From contig NZ_CP137892.1 of assembly GCF_033547155.1 (NCBI RefSeq), positions 558,001 to 622,000 on the forward strand: a stretch of DNA of 64,000 nt, read 5' to 3'. The stretch is from Pseudomonas benzenivorans. Its GTDB lineage: Bacteria > Pseudomonadota > Gammaproteobacteria > Pseudomonadales > Pseudomonadaceae. The position numbers and the translations under genes are program-made. Below the pieces are notes generated by a model. It made no database searches, was not told the origin of the DNA, and saw only the letters and a program-made list of their open reading frames with translations. Positions 10,008 to 18,458 of this stretch are shown in pieces (within the stretch, counting starts at the first letter, position 1; each line of letters starts with the position of its first letter).

Positions 10008-12545
10008 ATGGCCGATTGGCAATCCCTCGATCCCGAGGCCGCTCGTGAGGCGGAAAAATACGAAAACCCCATTCCCAGCCGCGAGCTGATTCTGCAGCAC
10101 CTCGCCGAGCGCGGCTCCCCGGCCAATCGCGAACAGTTGCAGGACGAATTCGGCCTCGACAGCGATGAGCAGATCGAAGCCCTGCGCCGCCGCCTGCGCG
10201 CCATGGAGCGCGACGGCCAGCTGATCTACACCCGCCGCGGCACCTATGCCCCGGTGGACAAACTGGACCTGATCCTCGGCCGTATCAGCGGCCACCGCGA
10301 CGGCTTCGGTTTCCTGATTCCCGACGACGGCAGTGACGACCTGTTCCTCAGTCCCGCGCAGATGCGCCTGGTGTTCGACGGCGACCGCGCCCTGGCGCGG
10401 GTCTCCGGCCTGGACCGGCGTGGTCGCCGCGAGGGCGCCATCGTCGAGGTGATTTCCCGGGCCCACGAGACCATAGTCGGCCGCTACTACGAGGAGAGCG
10501 GCATCGGCTTCGTAGTGGCCGACAACCCGAAGATCCAGCAGGAAGTGCTGGTCACCCCGGGGCGCAACGCCGGGGCCAAGCAGGGGCAGTTCGTCGAGGT
10601 GAAAATCACCCACTGGCCGACCCCGCGCTTCCAGCCCCAGGGCGACGTGCTCGAGGTGGTAGGCAACTACATGGCCCCGGGCATGGAGATCGACGTGGCG
10701 CTGCGCAGCTACGACATCCCGCATGTCTGGCCGGAGGCGGTGCTCAAGGAGGCGCGCAAGCTCAAGCCGGAGGTCGAGGAGAAGGACAAGGACAAGCGCA
10801 TCGACCTGCGCCACCTGCCCTTCGTCACCATCGACGGCGAGGACGCCCGCGACTTCGACGACGCCGTGTACTGCGAGAAAAGCAGCAGCTGGCGGCTGTT
10901 CTCCGGCGGCTGGAAGCTCTACGTGGCCATCGCCGACGTCTCCCACTATGTGAAGGTGGATTCGGCCCTGGACGCCGAGGCTCAGGTGCGCGGCAACTCG
11001 GTGTACTTCCCCGAGCGGGTGATCCCGATGCTGCCGGAGGAGCTGTCCAACGGTCTGTGCTCGCTCAATCCGCAGGTCGACCGCCTGGCCATGGTCTGCG
11101 AGATCAGCATCTCCAAGACCGGCAAGATGACCGACTACTGCTTCTACGAGGCGGTGATCCACTCCCATGCACGGCTGACCTACAACAAGGTCAGCGCCAT
11201 GCTCGAGCACCCCAAGAGCAGCGAGGGCAAGGGCCTGCGCGGCGAGTACAAGGAGGTGCTGCCGCACCTCAAGCAGCTCTACGCGCTGTATCAGGTGCTG
11301 CTGGCGGCTCGTCATGAGCGCGGCGCCATCGATTTCGAGACCCAGGAGACCCGCATCATCTTCGGTGCCGGGCGCAAGATCGCCGAGATCCGCCCGACCC
11401 AGCGCAACGACGCGCACAAGCTGATCGAGGAATGCATGCTGGCGGCCAACGTCGCCACCGCCGCCTTCATGCAGAAGCACGGCATCCCGGCGCTGTACCG
11501 GGTGCACGACGGCCCGCCGCCGGAGCGCCTGGAGAAGCTCAAGGCCTTCCTCACCGAGCTGGGCCTGTCGCTGCATCGCGGCAAGGCCAAGGAAGGACCG
11601 TCGCCCAAGGACTACCAGGCGCTGCTGGAGAGCATCCGCGGGCGCCCGGACTACCACCTGATCCAGACGGTGATGCTGCGCTCGCTGAGCCAGGCGGTGT
11701 ACAGCGCCGACAACCAGGGCCACTTCGGCCTGAACTACGACGCCTACGCCCACTTCACCTCGCCGATCCGCCGCTATCCGGACCTGCTGATCCATCGGGC
11801 GATCCGCAGCGTGATCCGCTCCAAGCAGAACACCCCGCACGTCAAGCGGGCCGGTGCGGCGAGCATGCCCAAGGCACGCATCTATCCCTACGACGAGCCG
11901 GCCCTGGAGCAGCTCGGCGAGCAGTGCTCGATGTCCGAGCGGCGCGCCGACGAGGCGACCCGCGACGTGGTCAACTGGCTCAAGTGCGAGTTCATGCAGG
12001 ACCGGGTCGGCGAGACCTTCCCGGGCGTGATCACCGCGGTGACCGGCTTCGGCCTGTTCGTCGAACTGACCGACATCTACGTCGAGGGGCTGGTGCATGT
12101 CACCGCGCTGCCGGGGGACTACTACCACTTCGATCCGGTGCACCACCGTCTGGCCGGCGAGCGCAGCGGGCGCAGCTTCCGTCTCGGCGACACGGTCGCG
12201 GTGAAGGTCATGCGGGTCGACCTGGACGAGCGCAAGATCGACTTCGAGCTGGCCCCGAGCGCCAGTCCGGAGCCGGCAGGGCGCTGGCGCGGCGGCTTCG
12301 AGTCCGCCCCCGCCAAGGGCGGTCGTCGCGGCGAGCGGGTGGCCGCGGGCAATACCGACGTCGAGAAGAGTCGCGAACTGAAGAAGGCCCTGCTGAGCGA
12401 GTCCAAGGCCAAGTCCGGCAAGGGGCGCGGCGGCAAGGCCGAGGCGGCCAAGGGCGGCAAGCCCAGCAAGCACCGCAAGGGGCCGCCGAAGGCGGAGACC
12501 GGCGGCACTGGCGGCGGGCCGCGCAAGCGTAAGGCGAAGTCATGA
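10008..12545 (+). CDS. rnr: Ribonuclease R
   Basis: RNase R is a 3'-5' hydrolytic exoribonuclease that degrades structured RNA, including rRNA and tmRNA-tagged messages. The 845-residue protein has an N-terminal winged-helix domain (about 24-88), cold-shock-like OB domains, the RNB catalytic domain with the metal-binding aspartates in IDGEDARDFDDAV (about 275-287), a C-terminal S1 domain (about 645-725, FPGVITAVTGFGLFVEL) and a long Lys/Gly/Ala-rich tail from about 760. The ATG at 10008 follows an AACTCCC/GAAAAGGTG leader and begins MADWQSLDPEA. Its stop overlaps the rlmB start by four bases. Confidence 0.97.
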   Translation: MADWQSLDPEAAREAEKYENPIPSRELILQHLAERGSPANREQLQDEFGLDSDEQIEALRRRLRAMERDGQLIYTRRGTYAPVDKLDLILGRISGHRDGFGFLIPDDGSDDLFLSPAQMRLVFDGDRALARVSGLDRRGRREGAIVEVISRAHETIVGRYYEESGIGFVVADNPKIQQEVLVTPGRNAGAKQGQFVEVKITHWPTPRFQPQGDVLEVVGNYMAPGMEIDVALRSYDIPHVWPEAVLKEARKLKPEVEEKDKDKRIDLRHLPFVTIDGEDARDFDDAVYCEKSSSWRLFSGGWKLYVAIADVSHYVKVDSALDAEAQVRGNSVYFPERVIPMLPEELSNGLCSLNPQVDRLAMVCEISISKTGKMTDYCFYEAVIHSHARLTYNKVSAMLEHPKSSEGKGLRGEYKEVLPHLKQLYALYQVLLAARHERGAIDFETQETRIIFGAGRKIAEIRPTQRNDAHKLIEECMLAANVATAAFMQKHGIPALYRVHDGPPPERLEKLKAFLTELGLSLHRGKAKEGPSPKDYQALLESIRGRPDYHLIQTVMLRSLSQAVYSADNQGHFGLNYDAYAHFTSPIRRYPDLLIHRAIRSVIRSKQNTPHVKRAGAASMPKARIYPYDEPALEQLGEQCSMSERRADEATRDVVNWLKCEFMQDRVGETFPGVITAVTGFGLFVELTDIYVEGLVHVTALPGDYYHFDPVHHRLAGERSGRSFRLGDTVAVKVMRVDLDERKIDFELAPSASPEPAGRWRGGFESAPAKGGRRGERVAAGNTDVEKSRELKKALLSESKAKSGKGRGGKAEAAKGGKPSKHRKGPPKAETGGTGGGPRKRKAKS

Positions 12546-13297
12546 GCCAGTTGGAGAAGATCTACGGCGTGCATGCCGTGGAGGCGCTGCTGCGCCATCA
12601 CCCCAAGCGGGTCAAGCAAGTCTGGCTGGCCGAGGGGCGCAGCGACCCGCGGGTGCAGGCCCTGGTCGAACTGGCGGCGCAGGCGCGGGTCAGCATCGGC
12701 CAGTGCGAGCGGCGCGAGATGGATGCCTGGGTCGAGGGTGTGCACCAGGGCGTGGTGGCGGATGTCAGCCCGAGTCAGGTGTGGGGCGAGGCGATGCTCG
12801 AGGAGTTGCTCGATCGCGCCGAGGGGCCGCCGCTGCTGCTGGTGCTCGATGGCGTGACCGATCCGCACAATCTCGGCGCCTGCCTGCGCACCGCCGATGC
12901 CGCCGGTGCCCTGGCGGTGATAGTGCCGAAGGACAAGTCGGCCACCCTCAACGCCACGGTGCGCAAGGTCGCCTGCGGCGCCGCCGAGGTGGTGCCCCTG
13001 GTGGCGGTGACCAACCTGGCGCGCAGCCTGGAGAAGCTCCAGCAGCGTGGCCTGTGGGTGGTCGGCACCGCCGGTGAGGCCGAGCAGGAGTTGTACCAGC
13101 AGGACCTGACCGGCCCCACCGTGTTGGTCATGGGCGCCGAGGGCAAGGGCATGCGCCGCCTGACCCGGGAGCACTGCGACTACCTGGTGCGACTGCCCAT
13201 GGCCGGCAGCGTCAGCAGCCTGAACGTCTCGGTAGCCACCGGCGTCTGCCTGTTCGAGGCCCTGCGCCAGCGCCGGGGCAAGGCGCCGCAGGCCTGA
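12542..13297 (+). CDS. rlmB: 23S rRNA (guanosine-2'-O)-methyltransferase RlmB
   Basis: RlmB 2'-O-methylates G2251 (E. coli numbering) in the peptidyl-transferase loop of 23S rRNA. The 251-residue protein has an N-terminal L30e-like RNA-binding domain (about 1-80, beginning EKIYGVHAVEALLRHHPKRV) and a SpoU/TrmH knotted methyltransferase domain (about 105-245). Its three motifs are visible: DGVTDPHNLGACLRTADAAG, LVMGAEGKGMRRLT and LPMAGSVSSLNVSVATGV. It overlaps rnr by ATGA, so the two are translationally coupled. Confidence 0.97.
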   Translation: MSQLEKIYGVHAVEALLRHHPKRVKQVWLAEGRSDPRVQALVELAAQARVSIGQCERREMDAWVEGVHQGVVADVSPSQVWGEAMLEELLDRAEGPPLLLVLDGVTDPHNLGACLRTADAAGALAVIVPKDKSATLNATVRKVACGAAEVVPLVAVTNLARSLEKLQQRGLWVVGTAGEAEQELYQQDLTGPTVLVMGAEGKGMRRLTREHCDYLVRLPMAGSVSSLNVSVATGVCLFEALRQRRGKAPQA

Positions 13298-13363
13298 CGC
13301 CCGGGCGACCCCGCGTGTGCGGGGCGCTGCCGCCGGTGCTGCTCAAATAATCACCAGTTCGCC

Positions 13364-13392
13364 TTGCGTGTGGCAGGGGGCTTCTCTAGAAT
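13364..13392 (+). promoter_or_regulatory. Sigma-70 promoter of the rpsF operon
   Basis: TTGCGT (13364-13369) and TAGAAT (13387-13392) are spaced by 17 bases and followed by a GC-rich GGCGCCCC discriminator. It lies about 120 bases upstream of rpsF, leaving a sizeable leader. Confidence 0.75.
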
Positions 13393-13510
13393 GGCGCCCC
13401 TTGTCGTCACGGCAGGCGCCTTCGTGCCTTCCCTTCGGCAAGACCCACAGAGTCATTCACTCCTTGCCTGACCGCGCCACGTGGCAGGCTACAACCCGTA
13501 AGGAGCATTT
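13393..13510 (+). promoter_or_regulatory. rpsF leader, candidate S6:S18 autoregulatory structure
   Basis: The 5' leader of the S6-S18-L9 operon contains a stem GCCTG (13466-13470) / CAGGC (13485-13489) enclosing ACCGCGCCACGTGG, with an ACCG element at the left of the loop. In many bacteria the S6:S18 complex binds a leader hairpin with a conserved CCG bulge that mimics its 16S site. The similarity here was found by eye and is tentative. The ribosome site AAGGAG is at 13500-13505. Confidence 0.4.
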
Positions 13511-13936
13511 ATGCGTCATTACGAAATCATCTTTCTGGTGCACCCGGACCAGAGCGAGCAAGTCGGCGGCATGGTCGAGCGTTACACCAAGCTGATCGAA
13601 GAAGACGGCGGCAAGATCCACCGCCTGGAAGACTGGGGCCGTCGTCAGCTGGCTTACGCCATCAACAACGTCCACAAGGCACACTACGTGATGCTCAACG
13701 TCGAGTGCACCGGCAAGGCCCTGGCCGAGCTGGAAGACAACTTCCGCTACAACGATGCCGTGATCCGTAACCTGGTCATCCGTCGCGACGAAGCCGTTAC
13801 CGGTCAGTCCGAGATGCTCAAGGCCGAAGAAAACCGCAGTGAGCGCCGCGAGCGTCGCGACCGTCCTGAAAGCGCTGAGTCCAACGACAGCAGCGATGAC
13901 AGCGACAGCAACGACAGCGACAACGCTGACGAGTAA
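13511..13936 (+). CDS. rpsF: 30S ribosomal protein S6
   Basis: S6 binds 16S rRNA together with S18 on the platform of the small subunit. The 141-residue protein begins [20 protein letters not shown] and has the family's central [15 protein letters not shown] segment. It ends in an acidic, Ser/Asp/Asn-rich tail (about 120-141). C-terminal glutamates of S6 are the substrate of the ligase RimK in E. coli and Pseudomonas, and this tail ends in Glu. It is the first gene of the rpsF-rpsR-(membrane protein)-rplI operon. Confidence 0.97.
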   Translation: MRHYEIIFLVHPDQSEQVGGMVERYTKLIEEDGGKIHRLEDWGRRQLAYAINNVHKAHYVMLNVECTGKALAELEDNFRYNDAVIRNLVIRRDEAVTGQSEMLKAEENRSERRERRDRPESAESNDSSDDSDSNDSDNADE

Positions 13937-13964
13937 TTCACGGATCTATTGAGGAGCCAATCAC

Positions 13965-14195
13965 ATGGCACGTTTCTTCCGTCGTCGTAAATTCTGCCGT
14001 TTCACCGCAGAGAACGTGAAAGAGATCGATTTCAAGGATCTCAACACCCTGAAGGCCTACATCTCGGAAACCGGCAAGATCGTTCCTAGCCGCATCACCG
14101 GTACCAAGGCTCGTTATCAGCGTCAGCTGGCCACCGCTATCAAGCGCGCCCGCTTCCTGGCCCTGCTGCCCTACACCGACAGCCACGGCCGCTGA
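13965..14195 (+). CDS. rpsR: 30S ribosomal protein S18
   Basis: S18 forms a heterodimer with S6 on the 30S platform. The 76-residue protein starts [18 protein letters not shown] and contains the [21 protein letters not shown] signature region near its C terminus (about 48-68). A GAGGAG ribosome site sits upstream of the ATG at 13965. It lies 28 bases after rpsF in the ribosomal operon. Confidence 0.98.
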   Translation: MARFFRRRKFCRFTAENVKEIDFKDLNTLKAYISETGKIVPSRITGTKARYQRQLATAIKRARFLALLPYTDSHGR

Positions 14196-14231
14196 GACCG
14201 GATGCTCGACAAGTAGTAAGGGATAGATCGC

Positions 14232-15125
14232 ATGCGTGCCTTGGCTGAATTCATCATGCGCGGCCGCATGCAGGCCACCCTGGTGGTGGTGGGTTCTGCG
14301 GCATTGCCGCTGCTGTTCTGGTTGAGTGCCGCCGCGGGAAGCCTGGTGCTTCTGCGGCGCGGTTCGAGCGATGCCCTGGGCATCCTCGCCTGGGCCCTGC
14401 TGCCGGCGATTGGCTGGTGGTATTTCGGTGAGCCGCGCACCCTGTTGGTGCTGCTCGGTGCGCTGGGGCTGGCGTTGTTGTTGCGCGCCGGTCAGTCCTG
14501 GAACCGTGTGCTGCTGTGCAGCGTGGCATTGGGCCTGGTGTATGGGCTGGTCTTGGGCGCGGTGTTCCGCGAGCCCATCGAGGCGATGGCGGGTGAGCTG
14601 CAGAAGCTCCTGCCGCAGATGCTCGATGGGGTCCACCAACAGATGACGGTGGACGAGCGAGCGCGCCTGGAGAGCCTGATCGCACCGGTGCTGACCGGAT
14701 TGCTGGCGGCCTTGTTGCAGATCGTCAGCCTGCTGAGCCTGATGCTCGGGCGTTATTGGCAGGCGCTGTTGTACAACCCCGGTGGTTTCGGGCGCGAGTT
14801 TCGCGCCCTGCGACTGCCGCCGGCGCAGGCGATGTTGCTGCTGGTCGGCTTGCTGCTCGGTCCCAATCTGGGGCCGCAGCTGGCGATGCTGACGCCGCTG
14901 TGCAGCGTGCCGCTGGCGTTTGCCGGCATCGGCCTGTTGCACGGGCTGGTGGCGCAGGGGCGACTGGCGAAGTTCTGGCTGGTCGGGCTGTACATCACGC
15001 TGCTGTTGTTCATGCAGCTGACCTATCCGTTACTGGTGGTCTTGGCCATCGTCGACAGTCTGTTTGATTTTCGTGGTCGCTTCGCGCGCAAGCACGGCGC
15101 GGGGCCCACGGACGGTGAAGGTTAA
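14232..15125 (+). CDS. Conserved polytopic membrane protein between rpsR and rplI
   Basis: This 297-residue protein consists largely of hydrophobic helices: about 15-40, 45-65, 75-95, 155-175 (LLQIVSLLSLMLGRY), 200-220, 225-245 and 250-275. It is the conserved hypothetical found in this position in Pseudomonas (between S18 and L9). It resembles the DUF2232/YybS type of multi-pass protein in size and topology, but I cannot confirm the family from sequence alone. No catalytic motif is seen. It is probably co-transcribed with the ribosomal genes, which is unusual company for a membrane protein. Confidence 0.75.
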   Translation: MRALAEFIMRGRMQATLVVVGSAALPLLFWLSAAAGSLVLLRRGSSDALGILAWALLPAIGWWYFGEPRTLLVLLGALGLALLLRAGQSWNRVLLCSVALGLVYGLVLGAVFREPIEAMAGELQKLLPQMLDGVHQQMTVDERARLESLIAPVLTGLLAALLQIVSLLSLMLGRYWQALLYNPGGFGREFRALRLPPAQAMLLLVGLLLGPNLGPQLAMLTPLCSVPLAFAGIGLLHGLVAQGRLAKFWLVGLYITLLLFMQLTYPLLVVLAIVDSLFDFRGRFARKHGAGPTDGEG

Positions 15126-15146
15126 AAGTTAAGAGGTAAGACCCAA

Positions 15147-15593
15147 ATGGAAGTCATCCTGCTGGAAAAAATCGCCAATCTGGGCAACCTGGGCGACAAA
15201 GTGAACGTTAAGGCCGGTTACGGCCGTAACTTCCTGCTGCCGCAAGGCAAGGCCACCGCCGCTACCGCCGCGAACGTCGCCGCGTTCGAAGCGCGTCGCG
15301 CCGAGCTGGAGAAGCTGGCTGCCGAGAAGAAGGCCTCCGCCGAAACTCGCGCCGCTCAGCTGGCCGAGCTGGAAGTCACCATCACCGCTACCGCGGGCGA
15401 TGAGGGCAAGCTGTTCGGTTCCATCGGCACCCACGACATCGCCGACGCCCTGACCGCCTCCGGCGTGGAAGTGGCCAAGGCCGAAGTGCGTCTGCCGAAC
15501 GGCACCATTCGCCAGGTCGGCGAATACGACGTGGCCGTGCACCTGCACACCGACGTCGAAGCAACCGTCAAGGTTGTCGTAGTCGCCGCCTAA
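15147..15593 (+). CDS. rplI: 50S ribosomal protein L9
   Basis: L9 is an elongated protein that binds 23S rRNA at the base of the L1 stalk and helps maintain reading frame. The 148-residue protein shows the N-terminal domain ([32 protein letters not shown]), the long connecting helix (about 41-75, Ala/Glu/Lys-rich) and the C-terminal domain ([14 protein letters not shown]). An AAGAGGTAAG ribosome site precedes it. It is the last gene before the strong terminator at 15642. Confidence 0.98.
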   Translation: MEVILLEKIANLGNLGDKVNVKAGYGRNFLLPQGKATAATAANVAAFEARRAELEKLAAEKKASAETRAAQLAELEVTITATAGDEGKLFGSIGTHDIADALTASGVEVAKAEVRLPNGTIRQVGEYDVAVHLHTDVEATVKVVVVAA

Positions 15594-15641
15594 GGCATGC
15601 GACCAAGCGGGCTTGCGCTCAGGTGCAGGCTCGCTAACATC

Positions 15642-15682
15642 GGGCACGACATTGCGTAAGCGATGCCGTGCCCTTTGTTTTT
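15642..15682 (+). terminator. Strong terminator of the rpsF-rplI operon
   Basis: A 14-bp stem with one mismatch (GGGCACG-A-CATTGC / GCGATG-C-CGTGCCC, GTAA loop, 15642-15673) is followed by TTTGTTTTT. It ends the ribosomal operon and lies only about 30 bases before the dnaB start, so dnaB must initiate within or very close to this region or rely on read-through. Confidence 0.85.
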
Positions 15683-15710
15683 CATCCCCAGAATTTCTGC
15701 CCAGAGCCCT

Positions 15711-17105
15711 ATGAACGACATCAGCATTCCCGAGCAGTACGACCTGCAAACCTCCGCCCTGAAGGTGCCGCCGCACTCGATCGAGGCCGAGCAGGCCGTG
15801 CTCGGTGGCCTGATGCTGGATAACAATGCCTGGGAGCGGGTGCTCGACCAGGTCTCCGACGGCGACTTCTACCGCCACGACCACCGGCTGATCTTCCGCG
15901 CCATCTACAAGCTGGCCGAGCGCAACCAGCCGTTCGACGTGGTCACCCTGTCCGAGCAGTTGGACAAGGAGGGCCAGCTGTCCCAGGTCGGCGGCCTGGC
16001 CTACCTCGGCGAGCTGGCCAAGAACACCCCCTCGGTGGCCAACATCAAGGCCTATGCGCAAATCATCCGCGAGCGCGCCACCCTGCGCCAGCTGATCGGC
16101 ATCAGCAGCGAGATCGCCGACAGTGCCTATGCCCCGGAAGGCCGCACCGGCGAGGAGATCCTCGACGAGGCCGAGCGGCTGATCTTCCAGATCGCCGAGG
16201 CGCGGCCGAAGACCGGCGGCCCGGTCGGGATCAACGACATCCTGGTCAAGGCCATCGACCGCATCGACCAGCTGTTCAATGCCGGCGATGCCATCACTGG
16301 CCTGTCCACCGGCTTCACCGACCTGGACAACCTGACCAGCGGCCTGCAGCCGGCCGACATGATCATCGTCGCCGGTCGTCCGTCCATGGGTAAGACCACC
16401 TTCGCCATGAACCTGGTGGAAAACGCCCTGATGCGCAGCGACAAGGCGGTGCTGGTGTACTCCCTGGAGATGCCCTCGGAATCCATCGTCATCCGTATGC
16501 TCGCCTCGCTGGGGCGCATCGACCAGACCAAGGTGCGCGCCGGTCGTCTGGACGACGACGACTGGCCGCGGCTGACCAGCGCGGTCAACCTGCTCAACGA
16601 CCGCAAGCTGTTCATCGACGATACCGCGGGCATCTCGCCGAGCGAGATGCGTGCGCGTACCCGGCGCCTGGCCCGCGAGCACGGCGAGATCGGCCTGATC
16701 ATGGTCGACTACCTGCAGCTGATGCAGATCCCCGGCTCCAGCGGCGACAGCCGGGTCAACGAGATCTCCGAGATCTCCCGCTCGCTCAAGGGCCTGGCCA
16801 AGGAGTTCAACTGCCCGGTGATCGCCCTGTCCCAGCTCAACCGCGGCCTCGAACAGCGGCCCAACAAGCGCCCGATCAACTCCGACCTGCGCGAGTCCGG
16901 GGCGATCGAGCAGGACGCCGACATCATCCTGTTCGTCTATCGCGACGAGGTCTATCACCCGGAGACCGAGTACAAGGGCGTGGCCGAGATCATCATCGGC
17001 AAGCAACGTAACGGCCCCTTGGGGACCGCGCGCCTGGCCTTCCTCGGCAAATACTCGCGTTTCGAGAACCTGGCGCCGGGCAGCTACCAGTTCGACGACG
17101 AATAA
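15711..17105 (+). CDS. dnaB: Replicative DNA helicase DnaB
   Basis: DnaB is the hexameric 5'-3' helicase of the replication fork and interacts with primase and DnaC-like or DciA loaders. The 464-residue protein has the N-terminal primase-interacting domain (about 20-120) and a RecA-like C-terminal domain with Walker A GRPSMGKTT (about 223-231), Walker B LIMVDYLQLM, and the DLRESGAIEQDAD segment. The start at 15711 (MNDISIPEQYDLQTS) is chosen because homologues begin here; an in-frame ATG at 15663 lies inside the terminator hairpin. No intein is present. Confidence 0.97.
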   Translation: MNDISIPEQYDLQTSALKVPPHSIEAEQAVLGGLMLDNNAWERVLDQVSDGDFYRHDHRLIFRAIYKLAERNQPFDVVTLSEQLDKEGQLSQVGGLAYLGELAKNTPSVANIKAYAQIIRERATLRQLIGISSEIADSAYAPEGRTGEEILDEAERLIFQIAEARPKTGGPVGINDILVKAIDRIDQLFNAGDAITGLSTGFTDLDNLTSGLQPADMIIVAGRPSMGKTTFAMNLVENALMRSDKAVLVYSLEMPSESIVIRMLASLGRIDQTKVRAGRLDDDDWPRLTSAVNLLNDRKLFIDDTAGISPSEMRARTRRLAREHGEIGLIMVDYLQLMQIPGSSGDSRVNEISEISRSLKGLAKEFNCPVIALSQLNRGLEQRPNKRPINSDLRESGAIEQDADIILFVYRDEVYHPETEYKGVAEIIIGKQRNGPLGTARLAFLGKYSRFENLAPGSYQFDDE

Positions 17106-17115
17106 GCGCCCGAAC

Positions 17116-17817
17116 TCAGGACCTGTAGTCGGGGGCGAGCGCGCCCTTGCCCAGGTAGGGGGCGAGGTAGTCCGCCAGGCGCTGGCCCTCTGCGGTCTCG
17201 AAGGTTTCCTCGGTGTCGTTGAGCTGTTCCACCCGGTCGATGCGGAAGTTGCGAAAGTCATTGCGCAACTCGCACCAGCTGCACAGGGTCCAGGTCTGGC
17301 CCCAGAAGAACAGGCCCAGGGGCCAGATGCGGCGCAGGCTGGCCTGACCGTTTTCGTCACGGTAGCCGAGCTGCAGTTTGCGCCGCTGACGTATCGCCTG
17401 GCGCACCTGCGCGAGCCAGTGCACCGGGTAACGATTCACCTCGGGGGCGAATAGCTGGTTGCGGTTGAATTCGTCGCGCAGGGCGTTGGGCAGTACGCCG
17501 TGGATCTTCGCCAGGGCCGATTCGGCGGCCCGGCGCAGTTGCGGGTCGGCCCAGGCCTTGACCATCTGCGCGCCGATCAGCAGGGCCTCGATCTCCTCGC
17601 GCTCGAACATCAGCGGCGGCAGGTCCATGGGCTGGCGCAGCACATAGCCGACCCCGGCTTCGCCCTCCAGCGGCACGCCGGAAAGCGACAGGTCCTGGAT
17701 ATCCCGATAGATGGTGCGCACCGACACCTGCAGGCGCTCGGCCAGCCACTGGGCGGTGGTCAGCCGGCGGCTGCGCAGGAACTGCACGATCTGAAACAGA
17801 CGGTCGGCGCGCCTCAT
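17116..17817 (-). CDS. YafY-family WYL-domain transcriptional regulator
   Basis: The 233-residue regulator has an N-terminal HTH_11-type helix-turn-helix (about 5-55, RLFQIVQFLRSRRLTTAQWLA) and a WYL domain (about 135-215, RKLQLGYRDENGQ and GLFFWGQTWTLCSWCELRNDFRNF). Such proteins typically sense a small ligand and control an adjacent gene. The start ATG at 17817 (MRRADRLFQIV) is preferred to one at 17910, which would add 31 non-family residues. It lies 64 bases downstream of the VOC gene on the same strand, and a palindrome upstream of that gene (18339-18356) is a plausible operator. It converges with dnaB. Confidence 0.9.
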   Translation of the reverse strand: MRRADRLFQIVQFLRSRRLTTAQWLAERLQVSVRTIYRDIQDLSLSGVPLEGEAGVGYVLRQPMDLPPLMFEREEIEALLIGAQMVKAWADPQLRRAAESALAKIHGVLPNALRDEFNRNQLFAPEVNRYPVHWLAQVRQAIRQRRKLQLGYRDENGQASLRRIWPLGLFFWGQTWTLCSWCELRNDFRNFRIDRVEQLNDTEETFETAEGQRLADYLAPYLGKGALAPDYRS

Positions 17818-17881
17818 GACCCTTCCCTGATAAAAGGGCTGGCCGGCCTCTGGGAGGACGACCAGCAGGTGCGAGGTGGCT

Positions 17882-18247
17882 TTAGGACATGCTGTGCAGG
17901 CCCACCTCATTGCCTTCGCTGTCTTTTATCACAGCGATAAAGCCATGGGGGGCGATGGACATCTTGCCCTGGATAATCACCCCGCCCGCGGCCGGCACCC
18001 GGTTCACCACGGCATCCAATTGCCCTTCCACGTTCAGGTAGACACGAGTGCCGCCTACGCCGCTCTGCTGTTCGGCCGAGTGGCTCAGGCAGCCGCCCAC
18101 ACCACTTTCCGGGACATGGGGGAACAGGGCCATGCGGCCGCCCATACCCTCGATCACCTCCAGCGACCTGGCCAGGATCCGCTCATAGAATTTGTGGGCA
18201 CGTTCGAAGTCGTCGGCGAACAGTTCGAACCAGTTAAGTGCATTCAT
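17882..18247 (-). CDS. VOC (glyoxalase/bleomycin-resistance) family protein
   Basis: The 121-residue protein has the single vicinal-oxygen-chelate fold unit pair: it begins NWFELFADDFERAHKFYERIL and ends with the characteristic FIAVIKDSEGNEVGLHS. Members are dioxygenases, isomerases, glyoxalases or drug-binding proteins. The substrate cannot be inferred. A potential metal Glu lies in EGNEVGLH near the C terminus. The ATG at 18247 follows an AAGGAGAGAGA site. It appears to be the first gene of a two-gene unit with the YafY-type regulator. Confidence 0.88.
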   Translation of the reverse strand: MNALNWFELFADDFERAHKFYERILARSLEVIEGMGGRMALFPHVPESGVGGCLSHSAEQQSGVGGTRVYLNVEGQLDAVVNRVPAAGGVIIQGKMSIAPHGFIAVIKDSEGNEVGLHSMS

Positions 18248-18338
18248 CTTCTCTCTCCTTGAATGGCGGTGATGTCAGCAGGTCGACGCCAGGGGGCGGC
18301 GTGCTTCAACCTGCCGAGGCCACTCTAGGCCAGGGCTG

Positions 18339-18356
18339 CTGACAGCCTGCTGTCAG
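18339..18356. promoter_or_regulatory. Perfect palindrome upstream of the VOC-YafY pair (candidate operator)
   Basis: CTGACAGC-CT-GCTGTCAG is an 8+8 perfect inverted repeat lying 92 bases upstream of the VOC start. On the minus strand a TAGAGT -10-like box (18327-18322) places the palindrome over the expected -35 region, a good location for a repressor or activator site, most simply that of the downstream WYL regulator. Confidence 0.5.
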
Positions 18357-18458
18357 TAGCCCGCGGCCCCGCCGACTACTGCCAATGGCGACCTGCGCCG
18401 GGCCTATGGCCGGCGCAGGCTCCTTGGGCCGGCGGATAAGGCGGACGAGCCTGGGCGC

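Noticed and set aside
15129..17360. A 743-codon minus-strand frame over rplI, dnaB and part of the YafY gene
   Set aside because: It overlaps three supported genes and has biased low-complexity composition; rejected as a shadow.
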